Below, in pieces: positions 1-7,320 of a stretch of DNA of 64,000 nt. Below the pieces are notes generated by a model that searched no databases, was not told where the DNA came from, and saw only the letters and a list, made by a program, of their open reading frames with translations. Where the stretch lies: positions 102,656 through 166,655 of the forward strand of contig JANPPC010000043.1 of NCBI GenBank assembly GCA_031428275.1, read 5' to 3'. Source of the stretch: Pseudobdellovibrio sp031428275. GTDB taxonomy: Bacteria; Bdellovibrionota; Bdellovibrionia; Bdellovibrionales; Bdellovibrionaceae. The position numbers and the translations under genes are program-made. How positions within the stretch are numbered: position 1 is the first letter of the stretch; each line of letters begins with the position of its first letter.

Positions 1-322
1 TGACGGCTAAGTTATTCACCGCAAGTAAAGTATGCGCTAGATAGGCCAAGCAAAAACCCGGATCACTTGCCGATAACTCTTCGTTTGCGATGACCGAAGC
101 GATGGCGTCTAAGCCCGAACCGCCGTATTCTTCAGGCACGGTGATGCCCAGTAAACCAAGCTCAGATAATTTTTTAAAAAGTGGCAGATTAAATTTTTCT
201 TTACGGTCGTATTCATGGGCCTGAGGCTCGACTTCGGTTTCAACAAAAGACTTCACCATATCGCGAAGCATTTTATGCTCGGGTGTCGGATTCATAAGAT
301 CAAAGCTTTTCCAGTCACTCAT
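1..322 (-). CDS. acyl-CoA dehydrogenase, N-terminal part (runs off the window edge)
   Basis: Reading leftward from an ATG at 320-322, the frame is open for about 107 codons to the window edge. The protein begins MSDWKSFDLMNPTPEHKMLRDMV and continues with the helical acyl-CoA dehydrogenase N-terminal domain, including the typical stretch LGLLGITVPEEYGGSGLD and then a conserved AxVIANEELSASDPG segment. These match the isovaleryl/short-chain acyl-CoA dehydrogenase family, FAD enzymes that introduce the alpha-beta double bond in fatty or branched-chain amino acid breakdown. An AAGGGA Shine-Dalgarno sequence lies just upstream of the ATG. The gene is divergent from cinA, with about 100 bases of shared promoter region. 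The FAD-binding and catalytic-base regions are outside the window, so substrate class is not determined. Confidence 0.85.
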   Translation of the reverse strand, partial: MSDWKSFDLMNPTPEHKMLRDMVKSFVETEVEPQAHEYDRKEKFNLPLFKKLSELGLLGITVPEEYGGSGLDAIASVIANEELSASDPGFCLAYLAHTLLAVNNLAV

Positions 323-422
323 AAGCGTCCCTTTTTTATAGTTTCATTAGCGGATTTTAAGATGGCTTGACTGTAACAGCATTGTTAGTTCAGATAAAGT
401 TTTTTAAGACAGGATAGTGCAC

Positions 423-1580
423 ATGAAAGCATCAATTTTAGCGATCGGAACCGAGCTTACGACCGGCCAAATTATCAACCGAAACTCTGCCACCATCGCT
501 GAAAAATTAAAGCCGTACGGTGTACTTGCGCAAGTGCATCTAACTGTTCCAGACAACAAAACTTTGATGCTTGCATCATTAAACCATCTTGAGTCGCAGT
601 CTGATTTACTTTTTGTGACGGGCGGCTTAGGCCCCACCTCGGATGATTTTACCCGCGATATCATCGCCCAGTGGGCGGGTTTAGAAATGAAGTTCGACGA
701 CTCCGCTTGGGTCTCGATACAGGAGCGCCTAGGTTCGCGCGGCTATAAAATTCGCGATATTCAAAAACAACAATGTTACTTCCCAGTGGGTGCAACAATT
801 TTAACAAATTCAGAAGGCACTGCGCACGGATTTCAAATTGCGGTGCAGCGCGAATCGGGCTTAAAAAATGTGTTTGTTTTACCCGGCCCCCCGCGTGAGA
901 TCGAAGCGATCTGGACGGCACACATAGGTTCTTGGCTAAAAGAAAATACGAAAGAGCTCACAAAATTAATTACGCACGCTTGGGATACTTTAGCCGTCGG
1001 CGAATCAGAGGTGGCTCACTTAGTTGAAACCGCTTTGGCCGATTGCCCGAAAGCTGAAAATTTTGAAATTGGCTACCGCGTGCACTTGCCTTACGTCGAA
1101 ATCAAAGCAACTTATCCTGAAAACGAGAAAAGTATTTGGCAGAAATACGTTCAACAGATCGACGAAACATTAAAAAAAATTACGGTCACACGAGATTTTA
1201 CAGACGTCGCCGAAGTCGTAACCAGAACATTAAGAGAAATAGATTTTACATTTTACGACTATGCCTCGGAAGGTTATCTTCATTCGCGCCTAAGCCCGCA
1301 CTTAAAAAATCAAAAAAAGTGGAGCTTCAAGCAAAGTTATTCAGACGATATCACCGCTGATTTTTTTGACCAAGAAGATCAGTTTTTAGCAATCTTTCCT
1401 TACGAGGCAGATAAATGTGTCGTTCTATTTTCAATTAATGGGCACCGCATATTACGAAATATTGAAGCGCCGATGAAGGCGCCTCTAATGGCCGAACGCC
1501 GAAAGCAGTATTTTGCAGAAATGGCCTTGGTCGAAGTTGCGAAAGTCGTGAATGGTCGATTAATCAGCCCCGGCATCTAA
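423..1580 (+). CDS. cinA: CinA-like protein with degenerate C-terminal domain
   Basis: This 385-residue protein starts like CinA: KASILAIGTELTTGQIINRNS, then LLFVTGGLGPTSDDFTRD, and VLPGPPREIEAIW near residue 155. These are the hallmarks of the MoCF-biosynthesis/CinA N-terminal domain. In most CinA proteins the C-terminal domain carries an S-C-T-G-G motif and acts as nicotinamide mononucleotide deamidase. Here the matching position (about residue 280) reads DYASEGYLHSRL, so the catalytic serine motif is missing, although the family's Arg/Ala-rich final helix (AERRKQYFAEMAL) is still recognisable. The protein is slightly shorter than the usual 410-420 residues. I chose the ATG at 423 because AGGA at 411-414 is correctly spaced for it; an in-frame GTG at 417 is too close. 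Deamidase activity is therefore doubtful. Confidence 0.85.
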   Translation: MKASILAIGTELTTGQIINRNSATIAEKLKPYGVLAQVHLTVPDNKTLMLASLNHLESQSDLLFVTGGLGPTSDDFTRDIIAQWAGLEMKFDDSAWVSIQERLGSRGYKIRDIQKQQCYFPVGATILTNSEGTAHGFQIAVQRESGLKNVFVLPGPPREIEAIWTAHIGSWLKENTKELTKLITHAWDTLAVGESEVAHLVETALADCPKAENFEIGYRVHLPYVEIKATYPENEKSIWQKYVQQIDETLKKITVTRDFTDVAEVVTRTLREIDFTFYDYASEGYLHSRLSPHLKNQKKWSFKQSYSDDITADFFDQEDQFLAIFPYEADKCVVLFSINGHRILRNIEAPMKAPLMAERRKQYFAEMALVEVAKVVNGRLISPGI

Positions 1581-1594
1581 AAGGAGTCTTCATC

Positions 1595-1846
1595 TTGGGA
1601 AATCTTACGACCGAAATTATTTTATTAGAATCGATCGGCTGGTTATCGACGGGCTTATTTCTATTTTCGATCGTCGTTCCCAGTCGTAAGAATTTACATT
1701 TATTGGGAATTTTTGCAGCAGTCACAACGGGCATTTACGCTTACTATCACGGAGCCACCGCCATTTGGGTAAAGTGGTTTATTGCGTTTTTCTTTCACGC
1801 GTACATGTATTTTAAATCAGCAAAAAAAATCGCTGCCGAGAACTAA
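1595..1846 (+). CDS. small three-helix inner-membrane protein, YgjV-like
   Basis: An 83-residue protein with three hydrophobic segments, roughly residues 8-27, 34-51 and 55-73, separated by short polar loops with a basic loop (PSRKN) after the first helix. The GIYAYYHGATAIWVKW region and overall size resemble YgjV-type small inner-membrane proteins, but the similarity is by eye only and no function follows from it. The start is a TTG at 1595, chosen because AAGGAG at 1581-1586 lies eight bases upstream and no ATG fits. It begins 14 bases after cinA and is probably co-transcribed with it. Its stop codon overlaps the end of the convergent lipoprotein gene by four bases. Confidence 0.7.
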   Translation: MGNLTTEIILLESIGWLSTGLFLFSIVVPSRKNLHLLGIFAAVTTGIYAYYHGATAIWVKWFIAFFFHAYMYFKSAKKIAAEN

Positions 1847-2490
1847 TTACACCAGTTCTGTGGCGTGATCATTCGTTTAAGATCGCCCGCTTTTAAATAA
1901 AGAAAGTCATTGTCTATCGCAATCTTTAAACGCTCGCCCCGCTGTGACTGAGAAGAAATCATCGCAATCTGCGCAAAGCCCTCAGAATCAGTTAATAAAG
2001 CTCCACCGGCTGTCTTCACGCTCCAATTTAGTTGTCTGCGTGATAACGGAGTCAGGTCAGCATCGGTTAACATGTACTGAACTGTGCCCTCGGACTGACG
2101 ACATACCAATTGAAAATGACTGACGATAAAAAATTTCTTTTCGCAGTTACTATTTGAAGAATACCCGAAACCCACTTCGCAAGTGTTAAACATGCGCTCG
2201 CTGTAACCCAAATTATTATAACTACGATCTAAGCGTAAAAATCTTTGTAAGCTTGCGTAGTCAACGACCGCTTCTCTGGTTTCGTAAGGCGTCGGTTGCT
2301 GACTAGCCTGGCCCGAAGACGAAGTTGTCTTATCTTGATACGTTCTTAGTTTACTAAAACGCTCGGGTTGATTGTTACCAGAATTTGCGTACCCGGGGTT
2401 TGATCTGGGCGAAGCTTGATCACTACCTTTATGGTCCGAAGCGCATGATGCTAAAGCCGCTAAAAAACCGAATAATATCGCTAACTTCAT
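1843..2490 (-). CDS. hypothetical lipoprotein
   Basis: A 215-residue protein beginning MKLAILFGFLAALASC. The hydrophobic stretch ends in a lipobox Leu13-Ala14-Ser15-Cys16, so it should be processed by signal peptidase II and anchored by lipid; Ala at +2 suggests outer-membrane sorting if the Lol rule applies. Residues 20-75 are Ser/Gln/Asn-rich and look like a flexible linker; the remaining part has scattered cysteines (CEVGFG, NCEKK, VCRQ, NWCN) that could form disulfides in the periplasm. I do not recognise a family. It is transcribed toward cinA and divergently from glnN, sharing the 268-base region 2491-2758 with it. Confidence 0.75.
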   Translation of the reverse strand: MKLAILFGFLAALASCASDHKGSDQASPRSNPGYANSGNNQPERFSKLRTYQDKTTSSSGQASQQPTPYETREAVVDYASLQRFLRLDRSYNNLGYSERMFNTCEVGFGYSSNSNCEKKFFIVSHFQLVCRQSEGTVQYMLTDADLTPLSRRQLNWSVKTAGGALLTDSEGFAQIAMISSQSQRGERLKIAIDNDFLYLKAGDLKRMITPQNWCN

Positions 2491-2758
2491 CGCTACCTCG
2501 CCGTTCTAGAGTTGTCGTACTAGTTATAGGTATTGTATCGGAATTTTCATGGTGAGTCTGAAGTCTTGCCAAGCACAAAACAGACCGATACCATAGTGAA
2601 TGAAAATTCTAAGAGCATTTGTTCTTCAGAGCTTTCAACGTTTAGCTTTTAAACTTTGAGGTTAAAAGCTAATTACTAAAAACTAATTTTTCTACCCGTT
2701 AGCTCCGGTAAAACGGAACAGGCAATTCGTAGAGATAAAACATAGAAGGAGTTCGTCC
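2491..2758. promoter_or_regulatory. glnN / lipoprotein divergent control region with inverted repeats
   Basis: This gene-free stretch separates the leftward lipoprotein gene from glnN. It contains an inverted repeat with an 11-bp stem at 2642-2652 / 2662-2672 (TAGCTTTTAA against TTAAAAGCTA, nine-base loop). It also has a longer-range pair, GAATTTTCAT near 2540 against ATGAAAATTC near 2600, with GTATCGG / CCGATAC nested beside it. A strong AAGGAG Shine-Dalgarno at 2746-2751 serves glnN. The repeats could be operator sites for nitrogen control or a structured leader; nothing in the sequence identifies the regulator. Confidence 0.4.
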
Positions 2759-4993
2759 ATGAGCGAATCATCGTCGCATTCTGCGTCGGATAAAAGATCG
2801 ATGGCTTTTCAAGCCGCTGTTAATGCCCCCATTCGAAAAATCGAAAAAGTAAAAGATTCATTTGGAAAAGATATTCCGATCTCTGAATACTTTGGCTCTT
2901 TAACTTTTGGGTTAGCGCAGATGCGTGAAAAGCTACCGAAAGATGCGTATGCAAATTTATTAAAAACTTTAGATCAAGGTAAAAAACTTCCGAAAGAGAC
3001 CGCTGATTCAATCGCTTCGGCAATTAAAGAATGGTCGGTCGCAAAAGGTGTTACACATTTCTGTCACTGGTTTCAACCAATGACCGGCTTGACAGCTGAA
3101 AAACATGATGCGTTTATTTCAATCCAACACGCTAATCATTCTGAATTACGGGTGATGGAAACTTTTTCTGGTTCGCAATTAATTCAAGGTGAACCAGACG
3201 CTTCGTCTTTTCCGTCGGGCGGCATGCGTTCAACTTTTGAAGCACGCGGTTACACCGCTTGGGACCCTTCATCTCCGCTATTTATCATCGAAGAAGAAAA
3301 CGGAAAAACATTGTGTATACCAACGGTGTTCTTCGGCTATCACGGGCAAGCCTTAGATAATAAAACGCCGTTACTTAGATCAATCGGCGTTTTATCGACT
3401 GAGGCAGTTAGCTTTCTAAAATTAGTCGGCGACGTCGATGCCAAAAAAGTGCAAACCACTTTAGGGGCTGAACAAGAGTATTTCCTAGTGGATAAAAACT
3501 TTGCGGCCCTACGCCCCGACTTATTAATGACCGGCCGTACCTTACTTGGTGCTTCTTCAGCCCGAGGTCAGCAGTTAGAAGATCACTACTTCGGATCTAT
3601 CCCGTCACGTATTAAATCTTTTATGCAAGAATCTGAATTCGAGCTTTATCGCTTAGGGATTCCGATTAAAACTCGTCACAATGAAGTGGCCCCTTCGCAG
3701 TTTGAATTAGCTCCGATCTTTGAAGATATGAATATCGCGTCTGATCATAATTTACTGACGATGGAAGTTTTAAAACGCGTGGCTTTAAAGCACGGCATGG
3801 TTTGTTTACTACACGAAAAACCTTTTGCGGGCGTTAATGGTTCGGGTAAACATAACAACTGGTCAATGGCGAACGATAAGGGTGAAAACTTACTTGAACC
3901 AGGTCATACGCCTCACCAAAATTTACGTTTCCTAGCGTGCTTAGCGGTTGTACTGCGTGCGGTTCATAAAAATGCCTCTGCGATGCGCGCCGCGATTGCT
4001 AGCCCTGGCAACGACCACAGATTGGGTGCAAACGAAGCTCCGCCGGCAATTATTTCGGTTTTCTTAGGAAGTTTATTAGAAAATATCTTAAACACCATCG
4101 AAGCCGGTAAAGTTTTAAAAGCCACCGAAGAGCAAATTATTGATTTAGGCGTTAGCCAAATTCCGAATATTTCTAAAGATTACACCGATCGTAATCGCAC
4201 CAGCCCGTTTGCTTTCACGGGTAACAAGTTTGAGTTTCGCGCGGTGGGTTCTTCGCAAAACGTCGCCGTCCCCATGTCTTTTTTAAACGCGGCCGTAGCG
4301 GCTTCGTTTAACGAATGCGCCGAGCAGTTAAAAGATCTTTTGAAAAAGAAAAAACGTGACGAAGCCGTGATGGAATTAATCAGACAAGTGGTTAAAGAAA
4401 CAAAAGCCATTCGTTTCAGCGGAAACGGTTACTCAGACGAATGGAAAGTCGAAGCTAAAAAACGGGGCCTACCCATTCTAAATACAACGCCCGACGCTTT
4501 AGAAGTTTTAAAAGATAGGAAAGCGACGCAATTTCTGATCGACATGAAAGTTCTTTCTAAGGAAGAAATCGAATCTAGATACCACATCGCGGTTGAACGC
4601 TATGTGAAAACTTTAGATATCGAACACACAAGCTTACTCGAGTTAACCAGCACATACATCATTCCCGCTTTAGAAAAGCAGATGAAGATATTGGGCCAGT
4701 CGCACGAAGCTATGAGCTTACCGGCTTTAAAAAAATCGCACAAAAATCGCATGGCCGAATTTGAACAGATCTTTGCAGACGTTTTAACTCGCTACGAATC
4801 TTTTCAAGCCAAGGTTGAAAAATCTAGAAAAGGCCACGACGAAAATAAGCGCATGTGGGAAATCATGGAAGACTTGCAACCGGCTTCATTCAAATTACGT
4901 GATGCAGTAGATACCGCTGAATTGTTAGTGGCCGACGAGTTATGGCCATTACCAAAATACCGCGAGATGTTGCTAGCGCATAACTTAGCTTAA
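2759..4993 (+). CDS. glnN: glutamine synthetase type III
   Basis: This enzyme makes glutamine from glutamate, ammonia and ATP in the cytoplasm. The 744-residue length is that of the large type III class rather than the roughly 450-residue type I. Class motifs visible in order are the N-terminal FGSLTFG block, TLGAEQEYFL (metal-binding glutamates), the HNEVAPSQFELAP segment, NGSGKHNNWSM (ammonia/metal site), PGNDHRLGANEAPPAI and the ATP-side NRTSPFAFTGNKFEFRAVGSSQ. The C-terminal 170 residues are helical and charged, as expected for the type III extension. The ATG at 2759 follows AAGGAG by seven bases. It is a monocistronic unit closed by hairpins at 4999-5020 and 5035-5063. No adenylylation-site region of the type I kind is apparent, so control is likely by expression or feedback. 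Confidence 0.95.
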   Translation: MSESSSHSASDKRSMAFQAAVNAPIRKIEKVKDSFGKDIPISEYFGSLTFGLAQMREKLPKDAYANLLKTLDQGKKLPKETADSIASAIKEWSVAKGVTHFCHWFQPMTGLTAEKHDAFISIQHANHSELRVMETFSGSQLIQGEPDASSFPSGGMRSTFEARGYTAWDPSSPLFIIEEENGKTLCIPTVFFGYHGQALDNKTPLLRSIGVLSTEAVSFLKLVGDVDAKKVQTTLGAEQEYFLVDKNFAALRPDLLMTGRTLLGASSARGQQLEDHYFGSIPSRIKSFMQESEFELYRLGIPIKTRHNEVAPSQFELAPIFEDMNIASDHNLLTMEVLKRVALKHGMVCLLHEKPFAGVNGSGKHNNWSMANDKGENLLEPGHTPHQNLRFLACLAVVLRAVHKNASAMRAAIASPGNDHRLGANEAPPAIISVFLGSLLENILNTIEAGKVLKATEEQIIDLGVSQIPNISKDYTDRNRTSPFAFTGNKFEFRAVGSSQNVAVPMSFLNAAVAASFNECAEQLKDLLKKKKRDEAVMELIRQVVKETKAIRFSGNGYSDEWKVEAKKRGLPILNTTPDALEVLKDRKATQFLIDMKVLSKEEIESRYHIAVERYVKTLDIEHTSLLELTSTYIIPALEKQMKILGQSHEAMSLPALKKSHKNRMAEFEQIFADVLTRYESFQAKVEKSRKGHDENKRMWEIMEDLQPASFKLRDAVDTAELLVADELWPLPKYREMLLAHNLA

Positions 4994-4998
4994 TCAGT

Positions 4999-5020
4999 GA
5001 GACGGCCGCCCGGCCGTCTC
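4999..5020. terminator. GC-rich inverted repeat after glnN
   Basis: GAGACGGCCG at 4999-5008 is perfectly complementary to CGGCCGTCTC at 5011-5020, giving a very stable hairpin six bases after the glnN stop. It has no T-run, so it may be a processing or stability hairpin that acts together with the terminator 15 bases further on. Confidence 0.6.
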
Positions 5021-5034
5021 AAGAATTTTTCAAT

Positions 5035-5063
5035 AAAAAACCCAGCGCAAAGCTGGGTTTTTT
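5035..5063. terminator. bidirectional Rho-independent terminator between glnN and the 5.1-kb gene
   Basis: AAACCCAGC at 5038-5046 pairs with GCTGGGTTT at 5052-5060 around a five-base loop, flanked by A6 on the left and T6 on the right. It can stop transcription from both glnN (rightward) and the convergent secreted-protein gene (leftward, ending at 5109). Confidence 0.9.
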
Positions 5064-5108
5064 ATTCATAAAATAAACCAAGTCACCCTGGTTCGATCTA
5101 TTTAAAAA

Positions 5109-6503
5109 CTACGGCGTCTGGTAAAAACCGAAAGTCTCTTGCGGAACCATTTCGATCACTGAACCATCGATCGCTACACCGACCGGAGTCGACACATTGT
5201 TATCAATACGGAAGATGTGACCATCGCCGGTTAAACCGAATAATACACTGTTTGCACGGTGCATGCGTTTATACGGGCGATCAAACTTTGCATTCGAAGC
5301 CGTAATCGTTGCTTTTTTATTTAAACAAGACAGTTCGTAAATAGTCCCGTTTTGCATAGCTAAGCTAACCGTGTAAACTGCGCGTGTGTAACCCGCCGGG
5401 TAAACTAAACTAGAAGGTACCGCACCCGCTGGCATTGGAATATCTGTTAATGTCGCCGCATTCGGGTCACAGGCAAAGCGCGCTAGGTTCTTGTAAACGC
5501 GAACGTTCCATTGACCACCTACGTGCATATCAATCAAGTTTGCCTTATCAGCCGGAGACTGCAAATTGTATTCAGTGATTGATTCTGATGGAGACTGTGA
5601 AATATCGCCCTCGTTATTAGCGAAGATATATTGCGCTTTTAAATTCTTATCATCAGGAATCATAATCATGTGCTGAGCACGGCGAATGATATGGCCAGCG
5701 GCCGGTGCTTTACCCAATTGAGTCGTTTGACCCGTTACCGGATTCAGCGAGTGAAAGTCTAAAGCCGAAGTTAAAAGTAATAAACTTTCCGAACGAGTAA
5801 CCTGCGCCGGAGTTTCAAAAGTCTCATCGGCATAGATAACCGCTAAGGCACGAGCATAAGCTTTTAATGCGGGATGCACATCTAAAGCGTACTTACCAAG
5901 TTGCGCGTAAGTCTCGACGGTAACGGCGTATGATCCACCATCTTGAATGGTTTTATCACATGCGCCTTGCAGGCCCTTACGAACACCTTTCGAACAAGTG
6001 ATATGCGGGTAACCATCAATGTGACGGGCTTCGTGCATGAAAACACTGGCTCTGTCTAAAGAAGAAAATTGGTCGGTTAAGGCCATCGGGCAGGCGTACA
6101 TGGTTTTGCCGCCGAAGGCGTAAACGTAAGCCACAACACCCTTCGGGCAAGACTCAACGATTTCTAACTTATTAATACGACCAATGAAGTAATCCCACCA
6201 GCTAGATGAAAAACGGCCCGAGAATAAATCGTCAGAGCTTTTCGCCATCGGAGAAAAAGCTGTTTTTCTCATAAACATAATTGAAGAAATTAAATTAGAA
6301 ATTTGCGAGTTATCGTAACAGTAGTCAGCATTTGCGTACTGATTAAATTGCGGAAAACTTTTTGCGATGACTTTCATTTCAGCTTGCGAAACGCAGGCCT
6401 CAGTTGAAGGTTGTGACGGTACCGTGATCAGATCGGCTTGTGCGGTCGAAAACATTGCAGCTGATATAGCGGCAACAAATAATGCCTTTGTTAAAGCTTT
6501 CAT
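5109..6503 (-). CDS. secreted protein with HExxH metallopeptidase-like motif
   Basis: A 464-residue protein with a clear Sec signal peptide (MKALTKALFVAAISAAMFSTAQA, cleavage expected after AQA at residue 23). Around residues 157-161 it reads H-E-A-R-H inside VFMHEARHIDGYP; this HExxH pattern in a helix-like context is the zinc-binding signature of many metallopeptidases, and a downstream acidic residue could supply the third ligand. The C-terminal half (from about residue 300) alternates short polar and hydrophobic stretches compatible with a beta-rich domain. I do not recognise the family; a role in digestion or remodelling outside the cytoplasm is an inference from the signal peptide and motif alone. 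It stands alone, with a terminator at 5035-5063 downstream. Confidence 0.7.
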   Translation of the reverse strand: MKALTKALFVAAISAAMFSTAQADLITVPSQPSTEACVSQAEMKVIAKSFPQFNQYANADYCYDNSQISNLISSIMFMRKTAFSPMAKSSDDLFSGRFSSSWWDYFIGRINKLEIVESCPKGVVAYVYAFGGKTMYACPMALTDQFSSLDRASVFMHEARHIDGYPHITCSKGVRKGLQGACDKTIQDGGSYAVTVETYAQLGKYALDVHPALKAYARALAVIYADETFETPAQVTRSESLLLLTSALDFHSLNPVTGQTTQLGKAPAAGHIIRRAQHMIMIPDDKNLKAQYIFANNEGDISQSPSESITEYNLQSPADKANLIDMHVGGQWNVRVYKNLARFACDPNAATLTDIPMPAGAVPSSLVYPAGYTRAVYTVSLAMQNGTIYELSCLNKKATITASNAKFDRPYKRMHRANSVLFGLTGDGHIFRIDNNVSTPVGVAIDGSVIEMVPQETFGFYQTP

Positions 6504-6600
6504 AAATCCCCCTCATCTTCATTGAAGACCTATAGATCAAAGCAACCAACTTCTGGCCAATCAAGAAAATATTAAGAGGAAATAGAGTTTTTATTCGAGT

Positions 6601-7320
6601 TTAACGCAGCTCTGCTAATTTTCGCTGCACGTAGCGACGAACTTCAGAAGATTCGGCTTCGCTTGATAGGCGCTGTAGCTGCGCTAGAGCTTCGGGGCTT
6701 GTCTTGGCTCGTAAGACCAGTTCATCAATTGCCATCAATCTTAAAGCCAGCTCTTGCCCGCGTTTAATTTCGGCCACCGAATGCGGGTTGATCGGCCCTA
6801 AATCCGGTAAACTTTTTTTGGCAATTCCAGTTAAGTACTGCTGATTTTCATTCGCAGAATTTTGCGTGATCAAGTACGCCGAAAAAATTCGTGCATTCAC
6901 GTCGGCTTCCGTATCCAGAGAAATCTCAGTTAAAGTTTTAAACTGTGCGGGCTTTAAACTAAGGGCTAAAGCTTTCATCTGAATTTGTTTTTGATCGGCG
7001 TCGACCGAGGCGTTATTCAAAGATTTTGATTCGCTTTGCACCCAGGTTTTAAATTCGTTTTCGTTTAAGTTTTGAACAGCTTCTGCAGGCATTTGTTTTT
7101 GCGCTGAGTTATCTGCCGAGCTATCTGCTACATGGGCCAAAGCTGCGGCCCCAGCATGCTTATCGTTATCTTTGGCCGCTGCACTGAAACTTGCAACGTC
7201 ATCGCTGCTGCTAGGCGAATGCGTCGTCTGCTGGTGATTCCAAAAATAAAATACACCGACGATAATCATAACTAAAACAGCAACGACTGGTTTATTTAAT
7301 TTTGAAGTTAACTGGCGCAT
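6601..7320 (-). CDS. hypothetical membrane-anchored protein
   Basis: A 239-residue protein starting MRQLTSKLNKPVVAVLVMII, with a single N-terminal transmembrane segment (about residues 10-27) preceded by positive charges, so the rest is probably periplasmic. Residues 35-90 are Ala/Ser/Asp-rich and low complexity; the C-terminal part is helical (EIKRGQELALRLMAIDELVL, then SSEVRRYVQRKLAEL) and could be HEAT-like, but no family is recognised. An upstream in-frame TTG at 7356 would extend it 12 residues into nrdJ; the ATG at 7320 is preferred because it places the basic residues directly before the membrane segment. It overlaps the 3' end of nrdJ by 13 bases, so translational coupling is likely. 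Confidence 0.6.
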   Translation of the reverse strand: MRQLTSKLNKPVVAVLVMIIVGVFYFWNHQQTTHSPSSSDDVASFSAAAKDNDKHAGAAALAHVADSSADNSAQKQMPAEAVQNLNENEFKTWVQSESKSLNNASVDADQKQIQMKALALSLKPAQFKTLTEISLDTEADVNARIFSAYLITQNSANENQQYLTGIAKKSLPDLGPINPHSVAEIKRGQELALRLMAIDELVLRAKTSPEALAQLQRLSSEAESSEVRRYVQRKLAELR

